DNA of 64,000 bases, taken from positions 1,831,731 through 1,895,730 of the forward strand of contig NZ_BMXF01000001.1 in NCBI RefSeq assembly GCF_014651615.1, given 5' to 3'. Each line of letters begins with the position of its first letter. Within the stretch, counting starts at the first letter, position 1. Made by a program: the position numbers and the translations under genes. The notes under the pieces were generated by a model. That model saw nothing but the letters and a program-made list of their open reading frames with translations. It searched no databases and was not told the DNA's origin. Source of the stretch: Persicitalea jodogahamensis. Its GTDB lineage: Bacteria; Bacteroidota; Bacteroidia; Cytophagales; Spirosomataceae. Below are positions 45,883 to 54,862 of the stretch, one piece after another.

Positions 45883-48144
45883 ATGTTAAAAAAAATACTT
45901 TTGACGGTACTTTCTGTCTGTAATCTAACAGCTTACGCTCAGAATATGCTTGAAGGAACCGTTAACCATAATGGGCAACCTGTTGAGTTTGCCAGCATTG
46001 CCGTTCAGGGGACTGCTTTTGGCACTACTGCCGATTCCACCGGAAAATTCACCTTAGGCTCAATCCCCGCCGGAAAACACAACGTCCTGATCTCGGCGAT
46101 GGGATACAAATCTTATCAGCAAAGCATCACGCTGGGTTCTGGTGAGACAAAGCTCCTTGCCATATCCTTGCAGGAAGCTACCGATCAACTCGATGAGGTT
46201 GTGGTGACGGGTACCATGAAAGAGGTATCGAAACTCGATAGCCCCGTTCCGGTGGATATCATCACGCAGAAGTTTTTGTACAAAAATCCGGTTCCAAGCA
46301 TATTTGAGGCTCTTACTTACGTCAATGGCGTACGTCCGCAATTGAACTGCAACGTCTGCAATACGGGCGACATTCACATAAATGGTCTGGAAGGGCCTTA
46401 TACCATGGTTTTGCTGGATGGAACACCCATAGTGAGCGGACTTTCTACGGTTTACGGCCTAGTTGGGATTCCCAATAGCCTTATCGAGCGCGTGGAAGTA
46501 GTGAAGGGGCCGGCCTCCACACTTTACGGTTCCGAGGCGGTGGGAGGACTGATCAATATTATTACCAAAAACGTCAGTAAGGCACCGACCTTCTCGGCGG
46601 ATGTGTTCAGCAGCAATTGGCGCGACTTGAACGTGGACCTGGGCTTTAAATTCAACGCGGGTGAAAGAGTTGCCTCCTTACTCGGCGTGAACTACTTCAA
46701 TTACCAAAACCCGGTCGACAATAATGGGGATGGTTTTACAGACCTGACTTTGCAGCACCGGATTTCGGTTTTTAACAAATGGTCGGTGAGACGTCCGCAG
46801 AACCGTGCCGCATCGCTGGCGGTCCGCTATTTTTACGAAGACCGCTGGGGTGGCCAAATGAACTACTCACCCGCTGAGCGCGGCGGCGACCGGGTCTATG
46901 GCGAGAGTATCTATACCCAGCGCTTCGAGGCCGTTGGTTTGTACGAGCTTCCGACGACGGAGAAACTCACCTTTCAGTATTCGCTCAACTCCCACGCCCA
47001 GAACTCCTACTACGGTACTACACCCTATGTGGCCACCCAACGCATTGCGTTCGGACAACTGCTGTGGGACAAGCAGGCGGGCAAACACAATCTGCTGGCT
47101 GGCCTGCCACTGCGCTATACCTATTATGATGACAACACGACCGGTACATACTCGGAAGTGACCGGAAACCGTCCCGACCGTATATTCCTGCCCGGGATTT
47201 TCGTGCAGGATGAAATAAAGAATGGGGCTCATAGCCTGTTGCTCGGCGCGAGGTATGACTACAATTCCCGGCATGGCAATATTTTCACGCCCCGCGTGGC
47301 TTACAAGCTAAGCCTCAATAAAACCGACGCCTTACGCCTGAACGTTGGGCGCGGCTATCGCGTAGTCAACCTGTTTACCGAAGAGCATGCCGCACTTACC
47401 GGAGCGCGGGAGGTAGTTGTGAAAAGCGCGCTCAAACCCGAGCAAAGCTGGAACGCGAACGTGAATTTTGTTAAAAAAATAGTAACGGGGAACTCGTTTG
47501 TGGGTCTGGACGCGTCACTTTTTTATACCAGGTTCAGCAACCGGATCCTGCCAGACTATGATACCAACCCCAATCAGATTATTTATGATAACCTCGATGG
47601 CTACGCCGAATCCAAGGGCGTTAGTCTGAACCTGGACGTGAACCTTTATGCCCCGCTCAAGATTGTGGCGGGTGCCACGCTTATGGATAATGTGCAGGTA
47701 CGAAACGGCATCAGAATCCGCCCCATCCTGACCGAGCGTTTCATGGGTACCTGGGCCCTTACCTACGATTTTGCCCGCGCCGGGCTGACAGTAGACTATA
47801 CGGGTAATGTATACGGTCCCATGAGGTTGCCCCTGCTCAGCGATACCGATCCGCGTGCCGAGTATTCGCCCGTGTGGTCGTTGCAAAATGTTCAGTTCAC
47901 CAAAAAACTAGGTACCCGCGCCGAAATTTATGGTGGCGTTAAGAACCTGCTGAACTTCCGGCCGCCCGCAAATTCCATTGCCCGACCTCACGATCCGTTC
48001 GATAAAAATGTGCAATTCGATGCATTGGGGCAGGTGGTAGCCACTCCCGCCAATCCATACGGCTTGACTTTCGACCCCAGTTACGTATATGCGCCCAATC
48101 AGGGAATACGGGGCTTTTTAGGCTTTCGGTATCAAATTCGGTAA
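45883..48144 (+). CDS. TonB-dependent receptor with plug CxxC pair
   Basis: 753 residues from the ATG at 45883. Signal peptide to 20 (AYAQ); carboxypeptidase-regulatory-like domain ~22-100 (GTVNHNGQPVEFASIAVQGT); TonB-box-like DEVVVTGT (~104-111); plug ~115-235 with CNVC (Cys156, Cys159) followed by GDIHINGLEGPYTMVLLDG, VEVVKGPASTLYGSEAVGGLINIITK; then the barrel. No SusD gene is near, so it is an importer of a metal complex or small cofactor, not a glycan-type SusC. The Cys pair and the adjacent palindromic box suggest metal-related control or substrate (inference). Confidence 0.9.
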   Translation: MLKKILLTVLSVCNLTAYAQNMLEGTVNHNGQPVEFASIAVQGTAFGTTADSTGKFTLGSIPAGKHNVLISAMGYKSYQQSITLGSGETKLLAISLQEATDQLDEVVVTGTMKEVSKLDSPVPVDIITQKFLYKNPVPSIFEALTYVNGVRPQLNCNVCNTGDIHINGLEGPYTMVLLDGTPIVSGLSTVYGLVGIPNSLIERVEVVKGPASTLYGSEAVGGLINIITKNVSKAPTFSADVFSSNWRDLNVDLGFKFNAGERVASLLGVNYFNYQNPVDNNGDGFTDLTLQHRISVFNKWSVRRPQNRAASLAVRYFYEDRWGGQMNYSPAERGGDRVYGESIYTQRFEAVGLYELPTTEKLTFQYSLNSHAQNSYYGTTPYVATQRIAFGQLLWDKQAGKHNLLAGLPLRYTYYDDNTTGTYSEVTGNRPDRIFLPGIFVQDEIKNGAHSLLLGARYDYNSRHGNIFTPRVAYKLSLNKTDALRLNVGRGYRVVNLFTEEHAALTGAREVVVKSALKPEQSWNANVNFVKKIVTGNSFVGLDASLFYTRFSNRILPDYDTNPNQIIYDNLDGYAESKGVSLNLDVNLYAPLKIVAGATLMDNVQVRNGIRIRPILTERFMGTWALTYDFARAGLTVDYTGNVYGPMRLPLLSDTDPRAEYSPVWSLQNVQFTKKLGTRAEIYGGVKNLLNFRPPANSIARPHDPFDKNVQFDALGQVVATPANPYGLTFDPSYVYAPNQGIRGFLGFRYQIR

Positions 48145-48218
48145 TTGTACTATCCCGAAAAAAAATGGTAGGGTTATAATTATTTCAAGTGGTGATAAAT
48201 TTATTTGGCTGAAAATCA

Positions 48219-48248
48219 TTGTATTAAAAATAATGTTTTTTACCTTTG
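48219..48248 (+). promoter_or_regulatory. Bacteroidota-type promoter of the CBM48-like protein gene
   Basis: TTG at 48219-48221, 19-nt spacer, TACCTTTG at 48241-48248 (exact consensus). It supports the ATG at 48279 and excludes an in-frame ATG at 48246. Confidence 0.7.
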
Positions 48249-48278
48249 CCGGGTCAATCAACAAAACCTATTATTACT

Positions 48279-48590
48279 ATGGCTTTGGTAAAAAATTATT
48301 TGAAAAGCAAAAACATCTGCAAAGTGACATTTTCGCTGCCGGCTGAGGCAGTTGCCGATACTAAGAAAGTGACGGTATTGGGCGATTTCAACGGATGGGA
48401 TCCTTCGGAGGCCACTTCGCTGAAAAAGCAGAAAGACGGATCTTACAAGGCGATCGTAGAGTTGGAGCCGGGTCGCGAGTATCAGTTCCGCTACCTGTTG
48501 GACGGCGAAAAGTGGGAGAATGACTGGGAAGCCGACAAGTATGTTCCCGCCGAAGGTTCTAATGACGAGAATTCGGTAGTGATTTTGTAA
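48279..48590 (+). CDS. Isoamylase early-set (CBM48-like) domain protein
   Basis: 103 residues from the ATG at 48279, set by the promoter just upstream. A single Ig-like CBM48/early-set domain: KVTFSLPAEAVADTKKVTVLGDFNGWDP, LKKQKDGSYKAIVELEPGREYQFRYLLDGEKWENDWEADKYV. The NGWDP and FRYLLDG motifs are characteristic. It may bind glycogen-like glucans or act as a regulator; no catalytic part. No signal peptide, so cytosolic. A strong terminator follows. Confidence 0.87.
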   Translation: MALVKNYLKSKNICKVTFSLPAEAVADTKKVTVLGDFNGWDPSEATSLKKQKDGSYKAIVELEPGREYQFRYLLDGEKWENDWEADKYVPAEGSNDENSVVIL

Positions 48591-48614
48591 AATCGCGAAA
48601 GACATTATGAAAAA

Positions 48615-48646
48615 GCGGCAGAAAGTAGTTTCTGCCGCTTTTTTTT
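48615..48646. terminator. Rho-independent terminator after the CBM48-like gene
   Basis: Perfect 10-bp stem (48615-48624 with 48629-48638), 4-nt loop, eight T. Four A precede the stem, so a weaker reverse signal is possible. Confidence 0.92.
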
Positions 48647-48727
48647 GTGCAAAAAGAATTATCAGCCTTTTTTTTATGTACATTCAACCCCTGATATCGT
48701 GAAATAAGTCAAGCCTGTTGTCCACAG

Positions 48728-50083
48728 ATGCCCTACCGCCAAACCATTCGAGGCTTTACTTATCAGTTTGAGGATCTCAGAACGCTTTTGGCAAAAGCTT
48801 CTCCACGCCGCTCTGGCGATCTGCTCGCGGGCATAGCCGCCCGGAGCTACGAAGAAAGGGTAGCTGCGCAACTCGCCCTGGCTGATTTGCCGTTACGTAC
48901 CTTTCTTACCGAACTTCTCATTCCCTACGAGTGCGATGAAGTCACCCGGCTGATTGTAGATACCCATGATGTCGATGCCTTTAAACCCGTCCGCTCGCTG
49001 ACCGTTGGTGAATTCCGGGACTATCTGCTCTCGGAAAAAACGACCACAGCCGGCCTTTGCCAACTAGCCCCCGGCCTTACCCCCGAAATGGTGGCGGCGG
49101 TCAGTAAACTGATGCGGGTACAGGATTTGGTCACAGTTGCGGCCAAGTGCGAAATCATTACCAAATTCAGGAATACCATCGGACTCAAGGGGCGGCTCTC
49201 TACCCGCCTGCAACCCAACCACCCCGCCGACGACTACAAAGGTGTGGCCGCCTCCATTGTAGACGGACTCCTTTACGGCAGTGGTGATGCCGTGATTGGC
49301 ATCAATCCCGCCACCGACCACGTGGCCACCGTGGGCAGTCTGCTGGAAATGATTGATAGCATTCGCCAGCGTTTTGACATCCCGACCCAAAGCTGCGTCC
49401 TGAGCCACGTAACTACCACGCTGCAACTTATTGAACAAAAGGCCCCTGTGGATCTGGTCTTCCAGTCCATCGGCGGTACCGAGGCACTCAACAAATCATT
49501 CGGAATAAATCTGGCTTTGCTCAAAGAAGCGCACGAAGCGGGCCTATCGCTGAAAAGAGGAACGATTGGCCACAACCTCATGTACTTTGAAACCGGGCAG
49601 GGGGCGGCTCTGTCGGCTAACGCTCATCACGGCCTGGACCAACAAACTTGTGAAGCCAGGGCCTACGCCGTGGCGCGGGCATTCAATCCGCTGCTGGTCA
49701 ACACCGTGGTGGGGTTTATTGGTCCGGAATACCTGTACGATGGCAAGCAAATCATCCGGGCGGGATTGGAGGATGTTTTTTGTGGTAAACTACTGGGTTT
49801 GCCGATGGGCATCGATATCTGCTACACCAACCACGCCGAGGCCGATCAGGACGACATGGATACCTTGCTCACACTAATGGGCGTGGCCGGGGCAAATTTT
49901 ATCATGGGCGTACCGGGAGGAGACGATGTGATGCTGCACTATCAAAGTACCTCCTTTCATGATGCGCTCTACCTGCGGGATGTGCTCGGACTGCGCCCCG
50001 CACCGGAGTTTGAGTCGTGGATTGCTTCGCTAATGGATAGCGGACAACTGACCATGGAGAATTTCGGGCGGTTGTTACACTAA
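48728..50083 (+). CDS. eutB: Ethanolamine ammonia-lyase large subunit
   Basis: 451 residues covering the whole EutB barrel. Matches include YECDEVTRLI near 68, LMRVQDLVTVAAKC, GLKGRLSTRLQPNHPADD, SGDAVIGINPATD, FQSIGGTEALNKSFG, ETGQGAALSANAHHG and CYTNHAEADQDDMDTLL. The enzyme is cobalamin-dependent and turns ethanolamine into acetaldehyde and ammonia, normally as a complex with EutC, the small subunit. No eutC follows: the next gene is panD. The 235-bp gap holds only a seven-codon open frame (MKEVVN, stop) at 50097. Either eutC lies elsewhere or it was lost. Confidence 0.92.
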   Translation: MPYRQTIRGFTYQFEDLRTLLAKASPRRSGDLLAGIAARSYEERVAAQLALADLPLRTFLTELLIPYECDEVTRLIVDTHDVDAFKPVRSLTVGEFRDYLLSEKTTTAGLCQLAPGLTPEMVAAVSKLMRVQDLVTVAAKCEIITKFRNTIGLKGRLSTRLQPNHPADDYKGVAASIVDGLLYGSGDAVIGINPATDHVATVGSLLEMIDSIRQRFDIPTQSCVLSHVTTTLQLIEQKAPVDLVFQSIGGTEALNKSFGINLALLKEAHEAGLSLKRGTIGHNLMYFETGQGAALSANAHHGLDQQTCEARAYAVARAFNPLLVNTVVGFIGPEYLYDGKQIIRAGLEDVFCGKLLGLPMGIDICYTNHAEADQDDMDTLLTLMGVAGANFIMGVPGGDDVMLHYQSTSFHDALYLRDVLGLRPAPEFESWIASLMDSGQLTMENFGRLLH

Positions 50084-50235
50084 CGTGACTACCCGATGAA
50101 AGAGGTCGTTAATTGAATGGCCAGCCGGGAAGCGTTTATTTCAGAGTGCAATTATCCTCAAAACCGGCGTTACTAATCATCAGGCGTTTATTCATAAACT
50201 TTCCGTTTCTGAACCAGCGGGCTTGCGGCCGTGTT

Positions 50236-50266
50236 TTGGGAGCGGTAAATATTAGGCGTAACTTTG
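50236..50266 (+). promoter_or_regulatory. Bacteroidota-type promoter of panD
   Basis: TTG at 50236-50238, 20-nt spacer, TAACTTTG at 50259-50266. It is 53 bp upstream of the panD ATG, so panD is transcribed independently of eutB. Confidence 0.6.
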
Positions 50267-50318
50267 GCGGATTTTTAGCGCCAGAAGCGCGCAGAACAAG
50301 ATTCCAGATTTAATTATC

Positions 50319-50666
50319 ATGCAAATCACCCTGATGAAGTCCAAAATACACCGCGTGAAGGTGACGCAGGCCGAGCTGAACTATGTCGGCAGCATCACTA
50401 TTGACGAGGATTTGCTGGATGCGGTGGGAATTATTGAAAACGAACAGGTTCACGTCGTAAACAACAATAACGGCGAGCGGCTCGTAACCTACGCTATCAA
50501 GGGCGAGCGGGGCTCGGGCATCGTCTGCCTCAATGGGGCGGCCGCCCGCAAGGCGCAGGTCGGCGACGTGGTCATTATCATCGCCTACGGTAGTATGTCT
50601 GAGGAAGAGTCGAAGACCTTCAAACCCAGGGTAGTATTTCCGGGAGAGGGTAATATGATTGTTTAG
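50319..50666 (+). CDS. panD: Aspartate 1-decarboxylase precursor
   Basis: 115 residues. The start at 50319 places the self-cleavage pair Gly24-Ser25 ([11 protein letters not shown]) at the family's usual number, which fixes the start. Ser25 becomes the pyruvoyl group. Other features: [40 protein letters not shown] and [10 protein letters not shown]. It makes beta-alanine for pantothenate and CoA in the cytosol. It is monocistronic with its own promoter. Confidence 0.96.
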   Translation: MQITLMKSKIHRVKVTQAELNYVGSITIDEDLLDAVGIIENEQVHVVNNNNGERLVTYAIKGERGSGIVCLNGAAARKAQVGDVVIIIAYGSMSEEESKTFKPRVVFPGEGNMIV

Positions 50667-50819
50667 TTGTGGAGTCGTTTAGAGGTTTTGACTTTCAAGG
50701 TGATCTACAAATAAATTGCCGAGATTTTTCAGATAACCATAAATGAATTTCAAGGGATAAAATTTGAAAAATACGTTGCTGAGCCAAACGACTAAACATC
50801 TCGACAACTAAATAAAAAA

Positions 50820-51869
50820 ATGAACAACACCCTCAAATACGCAATTTCCCTCCTTCTGGCGGGCGGATTGCTCTGGTTCGTGTTCAAGGACATGGATCTG
50901 GCGACAATGTGGGAGCGGTTGCAGGCGGCCGATTGGCGCTGGATTGCGCTGTCGTGCGCACTGTTGCTGATGGCGCACGTTACCCGCGCCTGGCGCTGGC
51001 AAATGCTGCTGGAACCGCTCGGTTACCGTCCCAGCCTGTTTGATTCCACTACCTCAGTCCTGACGGGCTACTTCGCAAACTACATTGTACCGCGCATGGG
51101 CGAGGTGACGCGCTGCGGAACCCTCTTCAAGTTGGAGAAAGTACCTGTCAATCTTAGCTTCGGTACGGTGGTGGCGGAGCGCGTTTTCGACGTACTCACG
51201 CTGTTGGTTTTGATTGCTCTCAACTTCGTACTTGAATTTGACCGCCTAAGCCAGTTTTTTCTGGAATTTTTTGGGGGAAAAGTCAGCGGAAATAATGCAT
51301 CAGCCGGGCCAAATCTGCTGCTTATTTTAGCGGGAGGAGTTGTCGTTGTCGCGATTCTGGCCGTAGTTTTTGTGTTGCGAAACAAAGATTTGCGCGAAAG
51401 ACTTTTGGCAAATGCCTTCGTCGCGAAAATAGCCGATTTCCTGAAAGGTATGGCAGAGGGCGTTCTCAGCATCCGAAAATTGCGAAGTCCGGGTTTGTTC
51501 ATCCTTAGTACCCTGCTGATTTGGGTATTTTACTATCTCGTATCCTACGTCCTCTTTTTCTGTATTCCTGAAACGGCCGACCTCGGACCACTGGCCGGAC
51601 TGACGTTGCTGGTCATTGGGGCCATCGGCATGACGGCTCCCACGCAGGGTGGGATCGGAGCATACCACTTGCTGGTTGGCAATGTAATGATCCTTTATGG
51701 CCTGACCCAGGCCGACGGCGTGACGCTGGCGACTTTCATTCACGGCACCCAGATGTTGTTTATGCTGGCGATTGGCGCCCTGGCATTCCTGGTAGTTTTA
51801 TTTAAAAATAAAAAGTCGGAGGAGCAGCGCGAACCGCAGCCCGCCGTCGTTGAATCAGCGAAAGAATGA
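50820..51869 (+). CDS. Multi-pass flippase-like (lysylphosphatidylglycerol synthase TM / UPF0104) protein
   Basis: 349 residues with about eight to nine hydrophobic helices and the family segments HVTRAWRWQMLLEPLGY, GYFANYIVPRMGEVTRCGTLFK, GTVVAERVFDVLTLL and GAIGMTAPTQGGIGAYHLLVG. Related to the MprF membrane part and YbhN; such proteins move lipids or lipid-linked compounds across the inner membrane. The substrate is not known. The stop overlaps the rfaE2 start by 4 bp, so both are translated together. Confidence 0.85.
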   Translation: MNNTLKYAISLLLAGGLLWFVFKDMDLATMWERLQAADWRWIALSCALLLMAHVTRAWRWQMLLEPLGYRPSLFDSTTSVLTGYFANYIVPRMGEVTRCGTLFKLEKVPVNLSFGTVVAERVFDVLTLLVLIALNFVLEFDRLSQFFLEFFGGKVSGNNASAGPNLLLILAGGVVVVAILAVVFVLRNKDLRERLLANAFVAKIADFLKGMAEGVLSIRKLRSPGLFILSTLLIWVFYYLVSYVLFFCIPETADLGPLAGLTLLVIGAIGMTAPTQGGIGAYHLLVGNVMILYGLTQADGVTLATFIHGTQMLFMLAIGALAFLVVLFKNKKSEEQREPQPAVVESAKE

Positions 51870-52351
51870 CCCCGACTGAAACGAAAATACTGCAACTCGA
51901 CGAGGCAATCACAAAGGTGGCCGACTGGCAGCGTGCCGGCCAAAAGGTAGTTTTTACCAATGGCTGCTTCGACATCGTGCACCTGGGCCACATCGACTAT
52001 CTCGAGAAAGCCCGCGCCCTGGGCGACCGCCTGGTGCTTGGATTAAATACCGATGCATCGGTAAATCGGCTAAAAGGCCCGAGCCGACCTGTCGTGGACG
52101 AATATGCCCGCGCCCGGCTGATGGCGGCACTGGTATTTGTGGATACTGTCATTTTGTTCAACGAACCCACGCCAAAAGCCCTCATTGAAGCTCTGAAACC
52201 TGACATTTTGGTCAAGGGCGACGATTACTCCGTCGAAAATATCGTTGGCGCAGATTTTGTAACAAACAATGGAGGAAGCGTGGAAACGGTACCGCTCGTG
52301 AAGGGGTATTCGACCACGTCAATGATTGAAAAAATAAAGAAGAGTTATTAA
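51866..52351 (+). CDS. rfaE2: D-glycero-beta-D-manno-heptose 1-phosphate adenylyltransferase
   Basis: 161 residues, the stand-alone C-terminal half of HldE. Nucleotidyltransferase motifs: TNGCFDIVHLGHIDYLEKAR with HxGH, LNTDASVNRLKGPSRPV and the closing STTSMIEKI. It transfers AMP to heptose 1-phosphate, giving ADP-heptose for lipopolysaccharide core synthesis. The kinase half is not adjacent. It is coupled to a flippase-like membrane protein, consistent with an envelope role. Confidence 0.92.
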   Translation: MTPTETKILQLDEAITKVADWQRAGQKVVFTNGCFDIVHLGHIDYLEKARALGDRLVLGLNTDASVNRLKGPSRPVVDEYARARLMAALVFVDTVILFNEPTPKALIEALKPDILVKGDDYSVENIVGADFVTNNGGSVETVPLVKGYSTTSMIEKIKKSY

Positions 52352-52433
52352 TTCGGTAGTTCGTCAATCGTTTTTTATCCACTCATTCACAATTCACTAA
52401 CAGCGGGGGCTGCCCCGTCAAAACTATAAAGAC

Positions 52434-53114
52434 ATGGCAGGAGCATATTTGATTGGTATACTGGTCATGGGCATTAGCATGTATGTCCAGTGGAAGCTAA
52501 AGAAGAAATTTGAAGAGTACTCACAAATCGGCCTGAGCAATGGCCTGAGCGGCAAGGAAATCGCTGAAAAAATGCTGCGCGAAAACGGTATTTTCGATGT
52601 GCGCGTACTGTCGGTGGAAGGCCGTCTGACGGACCACTACAACCCGCAGGACAAAACAGTTAACCTAAGCCCCGACGTGTACCACGGCCGGAGTGTGTCG
52701 GCTGCGGCGGTAGCCTCCCACGAGTGCGGCCACGCCGTGCAGCATGCCACGGCTTACACTTGGCTGCAATTGCGGTCAAAATTGGTGCCCGTGCTGACCA
52801 TATCCTCGCGCTACATGCAGTGGGTGATCCTGGCGGGAATTCTAATGATTAACACCTCAATCATCCCGCTGGCGATCGGCGTGGGTTTATTCGCCCTCAC
52901 GACGCTGTTCAGCTTCATTACGTTGCCCGTCGAGTACGACGCCAGCAACCGGGCACTGGCCTGGATCGATCGCAACGGAATTGTCACACCCCGTGAACAT
53001 GAACTGGCGGCTGACGCTCTCAAGTGGGCCGCGCGGACGTACCTTGTGGCTGCCCTCGGTTCACTGGCAACGCTGTTGTACTATGTGAGCCTGCTCATGG
53101 GACGCAGAGACTAG
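52434..53114 (+). CDS. YugP-like zinc metallopeptidase (membrane)
   Basis: 226 residues, N-terminal transmembrane helix ~4-20, metal motif HECGH at 96-100 (ASHECGHAVQH), further helices ~118-160 and ~198-222, and EHELAADALKWA near the C-terminus, which may give the third zinc ligand. This is the YugP/DUF family of putative membrane proteases; substrates unknown. It lies 82 bp after rfaE2 and ends at a bidirectional terminator. Confidence 0.88.
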   Translation: MAGAYLIGILVMGISMYVQWKLKKKFEEYSQIGLSNGLSGKEIAEKMLRENGIFDVRVLSVEGRLTDHYNPQDKTVNLSPDVYHGRSVSAAAVASHECGHAVQHATAYTWLQLRSKLVPVLTISSRYMQWVILAGILMINTSIIPLAIGVGLFALTTLFSFITLPVEYDASNRALAWIDRNGIVTPREHELAADALKWAARTYLVAALGSLATLLYYVSLLMGRRD

Positions 53115-53130
53115 TGCTAATTGTCGGCTT

Positions 53131-53170
53131 AAAAAAAGCGTGGTTCTCGACTGAGGACCACGCTTTTTTT
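53131..53170. terminator. Bidirectional terminator between convergent genes
   Basis: An 11-bp stem with one G-T pair (53138-53148 with 53153-53163), 4-nt loop, seven A before and seven T after, so it works on both strands. It separates the YugP gene from the YgiC-like operon. Confidence 0.92.
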
Positions 53171-53540
53171 ATGGTAAAGTACTTTGGATCCGCTGGACCA
53201 GCAGGTTATTCAGTCGTCGGGCTAATTCTTTATCTGAGGAAAACGCCAACCACTCCTTTTCGGTCATCAATGCCAAAGCCAGTCCGATGAGCTGATGGCG
53301 CAGGGCAAGGTCTTTATGAAAAGCCGCTTCGACATAATCCTTTCGCGCTTCAAGGCTTATGCCTGAGAGATTGACTTTCCGCTTTTGAATATGGGCCTGG
53401 AATAGAGCCGAGATCCGCTCGTGCTGAAATTTCAGAATGGGCCGAAGTACACTGTTTTGAAATTCTTCCGCCAGATTCAGGGCGGGCGAAGTAGAGATTT
53501 CGGGCCGCAGCGCAAGCAGCCATTTGTCTTTCTGATTCAT
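53169..53540 (-). CDS. Hypothetical protein, last gene of the YgiC-like operon
   Basis: 123 residues from the ATG at 53540; the frame stays open to 53630 but that part lies inside the YgiC-like gene. No signal peptide. The sequence is helical and charged (EEFQNSVLRPILKFQHERISALFQAHIQKRKVNLSG, RHQLIGLALALMTEKEWLAF). I do not recognise a family. It begins 8 bp after the stop of the YgiC-like gene, so it is probably co-transcribed and functionally linked. Confidence 0.7.
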   Translation of the reverse strand: MNQKDKWLLALRPEISTSPALNLAEEFQNSVLRPILKFQHERISALFQAHIQKRKVNLSGISLEARKDYVEAAFHKDLALRHQLIGLALALMTEKEWLAFSSDKELARRLNNLLVQRIQSTLP

Positions 53541-53547
53541 GAAATTA

Positions 53548-54720
53548 TTATTCAATGATATGGCCAACAAACTGCGCCGTGTTGTCGAGAATGCGCCCAC
53601 CACGCCGGAAGCCCAAGGCGCAGGGTTCACCCGCGTAGAAAACGCCGGCCTGATAACGGAAGCCTTCGGCGTCGCTCACGAAATCAACATATTCCTGATA
53701 CACACAGCGTTGGTTTCCATATTCTCCTTCGACTTTTTCCAGTATGGTGCCGCCTTTTTCCAAAATAGCCACGTTTGCCCCTTCGCGTCCGAAAAGTACC
53801 TTGCTCACCGACTGTTTGTGCGGCAAGACGTAACGCTCGGTTTGCAGAAGAAGCGGATGATAGGGGTACATGTCCCAGAGAATTTTCAGAATGTATTTGG
53901 ACTGAAAGAGGAGCGTATAGGCTGGATTGAGAATCAATACTTTCCGATTCACGACCAGGTCGGTGAGGATGGCGGCTAATTCTGTCTCCTCCTCACCAAT
54001 AGCCTCCCAGGGTACGAGCTTGAACCAGAAATCGAACCGAACGAAACTACCGTCGGCAGGATCCTGCTTGAAAATCCCTTCCGATGCCGAAAACTCCACC
54101 TCGTCCATATAGCAGAAATCCGTGTCGAAGCCAGCTTCCTGAGCGGCCTCGGTAAGCAGGGCAACGTTGGTGTCATCCTCAGGGTAGTCCCGAAGTGTAG
54201 TTAGCAACAAGCTGGGGGTGAGGTCGTCGTTGGCCTCACGCAGATATTTAAACTGACCCACCAGCGTTTCATACAGCGTATTGAACTGGCGGGTATCGTC
54301 GAGTCCGTTGGCCCTCAGTTGTGCCCATTGCACCACAGCAGTTTCGGGCAGGCAAGTCGCGGTGTCGGCGTTGAACTCGATAAGTTTGATCGGTTGCCCG
54401 TCGAGGCCCCCGGCCAGATCAAAGCGACCGTAAAGGTGCACCTGACGATCGTCCTCCCAGGAACGTTTGACCAGCTCGTGCAACGCTGCCGGGATGCCCA
54501 TCTCAGCCAAAAGATGATGGTCGATGGCATACTGACCGGCTTCCACCAGCATTTCGTAAAGCGAATGCGCCGCCTCGTGTAAGGCGTTGGCCTCCGCTTC
54601 CGAAACCAATACGGCCTTCTGAACCAGGTAGGGTAGGGTATCCTCGCCCAGCATCCAGTCCCAGCCTACCTCGTGCAGGGCTTTTTCGGGATGCCGGGGC
54701 ATGTTTCTTAATTGAATCAT
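53548..54720 (-). CDS. Glutathionylspermidine-synthase-like ATP-grasp protein (YgiC type)
   Basis: 390 residues, cytosolic. ATP-grasp ligase of the GSP_synth family: HLYGRFDLAGGLDGQPIKLIEFNADTATCLPETAVVQWAQL, FKLVPWEAIGEEETE, LNPAYTLLFQSKYILKILWDMYPYHPLLL, GREGANVAILEKGG and QEYVDF. E. coli YgiC has the same domain without a known reaction. Upstream on the same strand lies a YgiB-like secreted protein, the same partnership as ygiB-ygiC, and downstream a hypothetical gene. A ligase acting on peptide or amine substrates is the family expectation; the substrate is unproven. Confidence 0.85.
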   Translation of the reverse strand: MIQLRNMPRHPEKALHEVGWDWMLGEDTLPYLVQKAVLVSEAEANALHEAAHSLYEMLVEAGQYAIDHHLLAEMGIPAALHELVKRSWEDDRQVHLYGRFDLAGGLDGQPIKLIEFNADTATCLPETAVVQWAQLRANGLDDTRQFNTLYETLVGQFKYLREANDDLTPSLLLTTLRDYPEDDTNVALLTEAAQEAGFDTDFCYMDEVEFSASEGIFKQDPADGSFVRFDFWFKLVPWEAIGEEETELAAILTDLVVNRKVLILNPAYTLLFQSKYILKILWDMYPYHPLLLQTERYVLPHKQSVSKVLFGREGANVAILEKGGTILEKVEGEYGNQRCVYQEYVDFVSDAEGFRYQAGVFYAGEPCALGFRRGGRILDNTAQFVGHIIE

Positions 54721-54862
54721 CGGTTTTAGGTAAAAGCGGGGCGCCCCGTGGCGGCCAACGGTTCGCGGGTATATTTTTCAGGAGTAAAAGCGTAGTCCGA
54801 GAAAGTCGTTCAACCATTGACCTTTTAACCCAACTCTCAAACGGCGCTTCCTTCCCGCAGGG

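Noticed and set aside
53541-53630. N-terminal extension of the hypothetical gene after the YgiC-like gene
   Set aside because: Would overlap the YgiC-like coding region in another frame; the ATG at 53540 fits the 7-bp gap.
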